Below, piece by piece: positions 63,945 through 64,000 of a stretch of 64,000 nucleotides of DNA (position 1 is the stretch's first letter; every line of letters begins with the position of its first letter). The translations under genes and the position numbers were made by a program. Below the pieces are notes generated by a model that worked only from the letters and a program-made list of their open reading frames with translations, searched no databases and was not told the DNA's origin. Source of the DNA: an uncultured Chthonomonas sp. (GTDB lineage Bacteria > Armatimonadota > Chthonomonadetes > Chthonomonadales > CAJBBX01); NCBI GenBank assembly GCA_903885605.1, contig CAISJD010000075.1:34629-98628 (forward strand). The letters are read 5' to 3'.

Positions 63945-64000
63945 TTGGCCGACATTAAGCTCTTCACTTCAGAAAGCGTAACCGAGGGACATCCCGACAA
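63945..64000 (+). CDS. metK: S-adenosylmethionine synthetase, first 18 codons (cut by window edge)
   Basis: The frame from TTG 63945 reads LADIKLFTSESVTEGHPD, the conserved N-terminus of MetK, which makes SAM from methionine and ATP. AAAGGAG stands 8 bases before the TTG. The SAM-I riboswitch upstream matches this enzyme, its common target. The rest is outside the window. Confidence 0.93.
   Translation, partial: MADIKLFTSESVTEGHPD

Overview
The window is a GC-rich, tightly packed bacterial chromosome segment with about 59 protein genes on both strands. No tRNA, rRNA, CRISPR array, insertion sequence or prophage was seen. The mix suggests a Gram-negative-type bacterium from a deep-branching, GC-rich phylum such as Armatimonadota, or less likely Chloroflexota. 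The clues are c-di-AMP synthesis, a SAM-I riboswitch, a SecA with Thermus-like insertions, a 14-subunit-type complex I locus, and frequent TTG/GTG starts with strong GGAGG sites. The phylum is an inference, because there is no marker rRNA here.

Left part (1-15.4 kb): a partial Gfo/Idh/MocA oxidoreductase and glutamate dehydrogenase lie on the minus strand. They diverge from a translation/SRP operon (ffh, rpsP, khpA, rimM, trmD, rplS) followed by lepB and a fused rnhB-yraN gene. Converging on it is a compact minus-strand operon: an ECF-like sigma factor, a 200-aa HTH-like protein, a 1078-aa ImmA/IrrE-peptidase::UvrD-helicase::Fe-S-nuclease fusion, rimI, tsaD, and an M50-type membrane protease. 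The first three genes are the best candidate here for a little-described system, because a regulated protease, its possible HTH substrate and a DNA-processing enzyme sit in one transcript. A secreted alpha/beta hydrolase, a GH65-like glycosidase and a GNAT acetyltransferase follow.

Middle part (18.1-38.4 kb): the nuo operon on the minus strand reads nuoA-C-D-E-F-G-H-J-K-L-M-N. It lacks nuoB and nuoI, the two subunits that carry the last Fe-S clusters before quinone. Upstream are polyphosphate kinase, a protein made of three homing-endonuclease-associated repeats, an MFS transporter fused to HEAT repeats, and rodA.

Right part (38.5-64 kb): secA has an extended -10 promoter and a hairpin leader. 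Next come a TolB-propeller::M23-peptidase lipoprotein, a GH38 alpha-mannosidase, a sigma-like::TPR regulator translationally coupled to a 53-aa exported peptide (a possible receptor-peptide pair), and two enolase-superfamily enzymes. Then follow ribE-ribBA-ribH, an HtrA-like protease, a histidine phosphatase, cdaA-cdaR with two membrane proteins and tatD, and a Wzt/Wzm polysaccharide ABC exporter. The window closes with a DUF4177-like small protein, a stand-alone sugar-ABC ATPase, and a SAM-I riboswitch with an intrinsic terminator leading into the first codons of metK.
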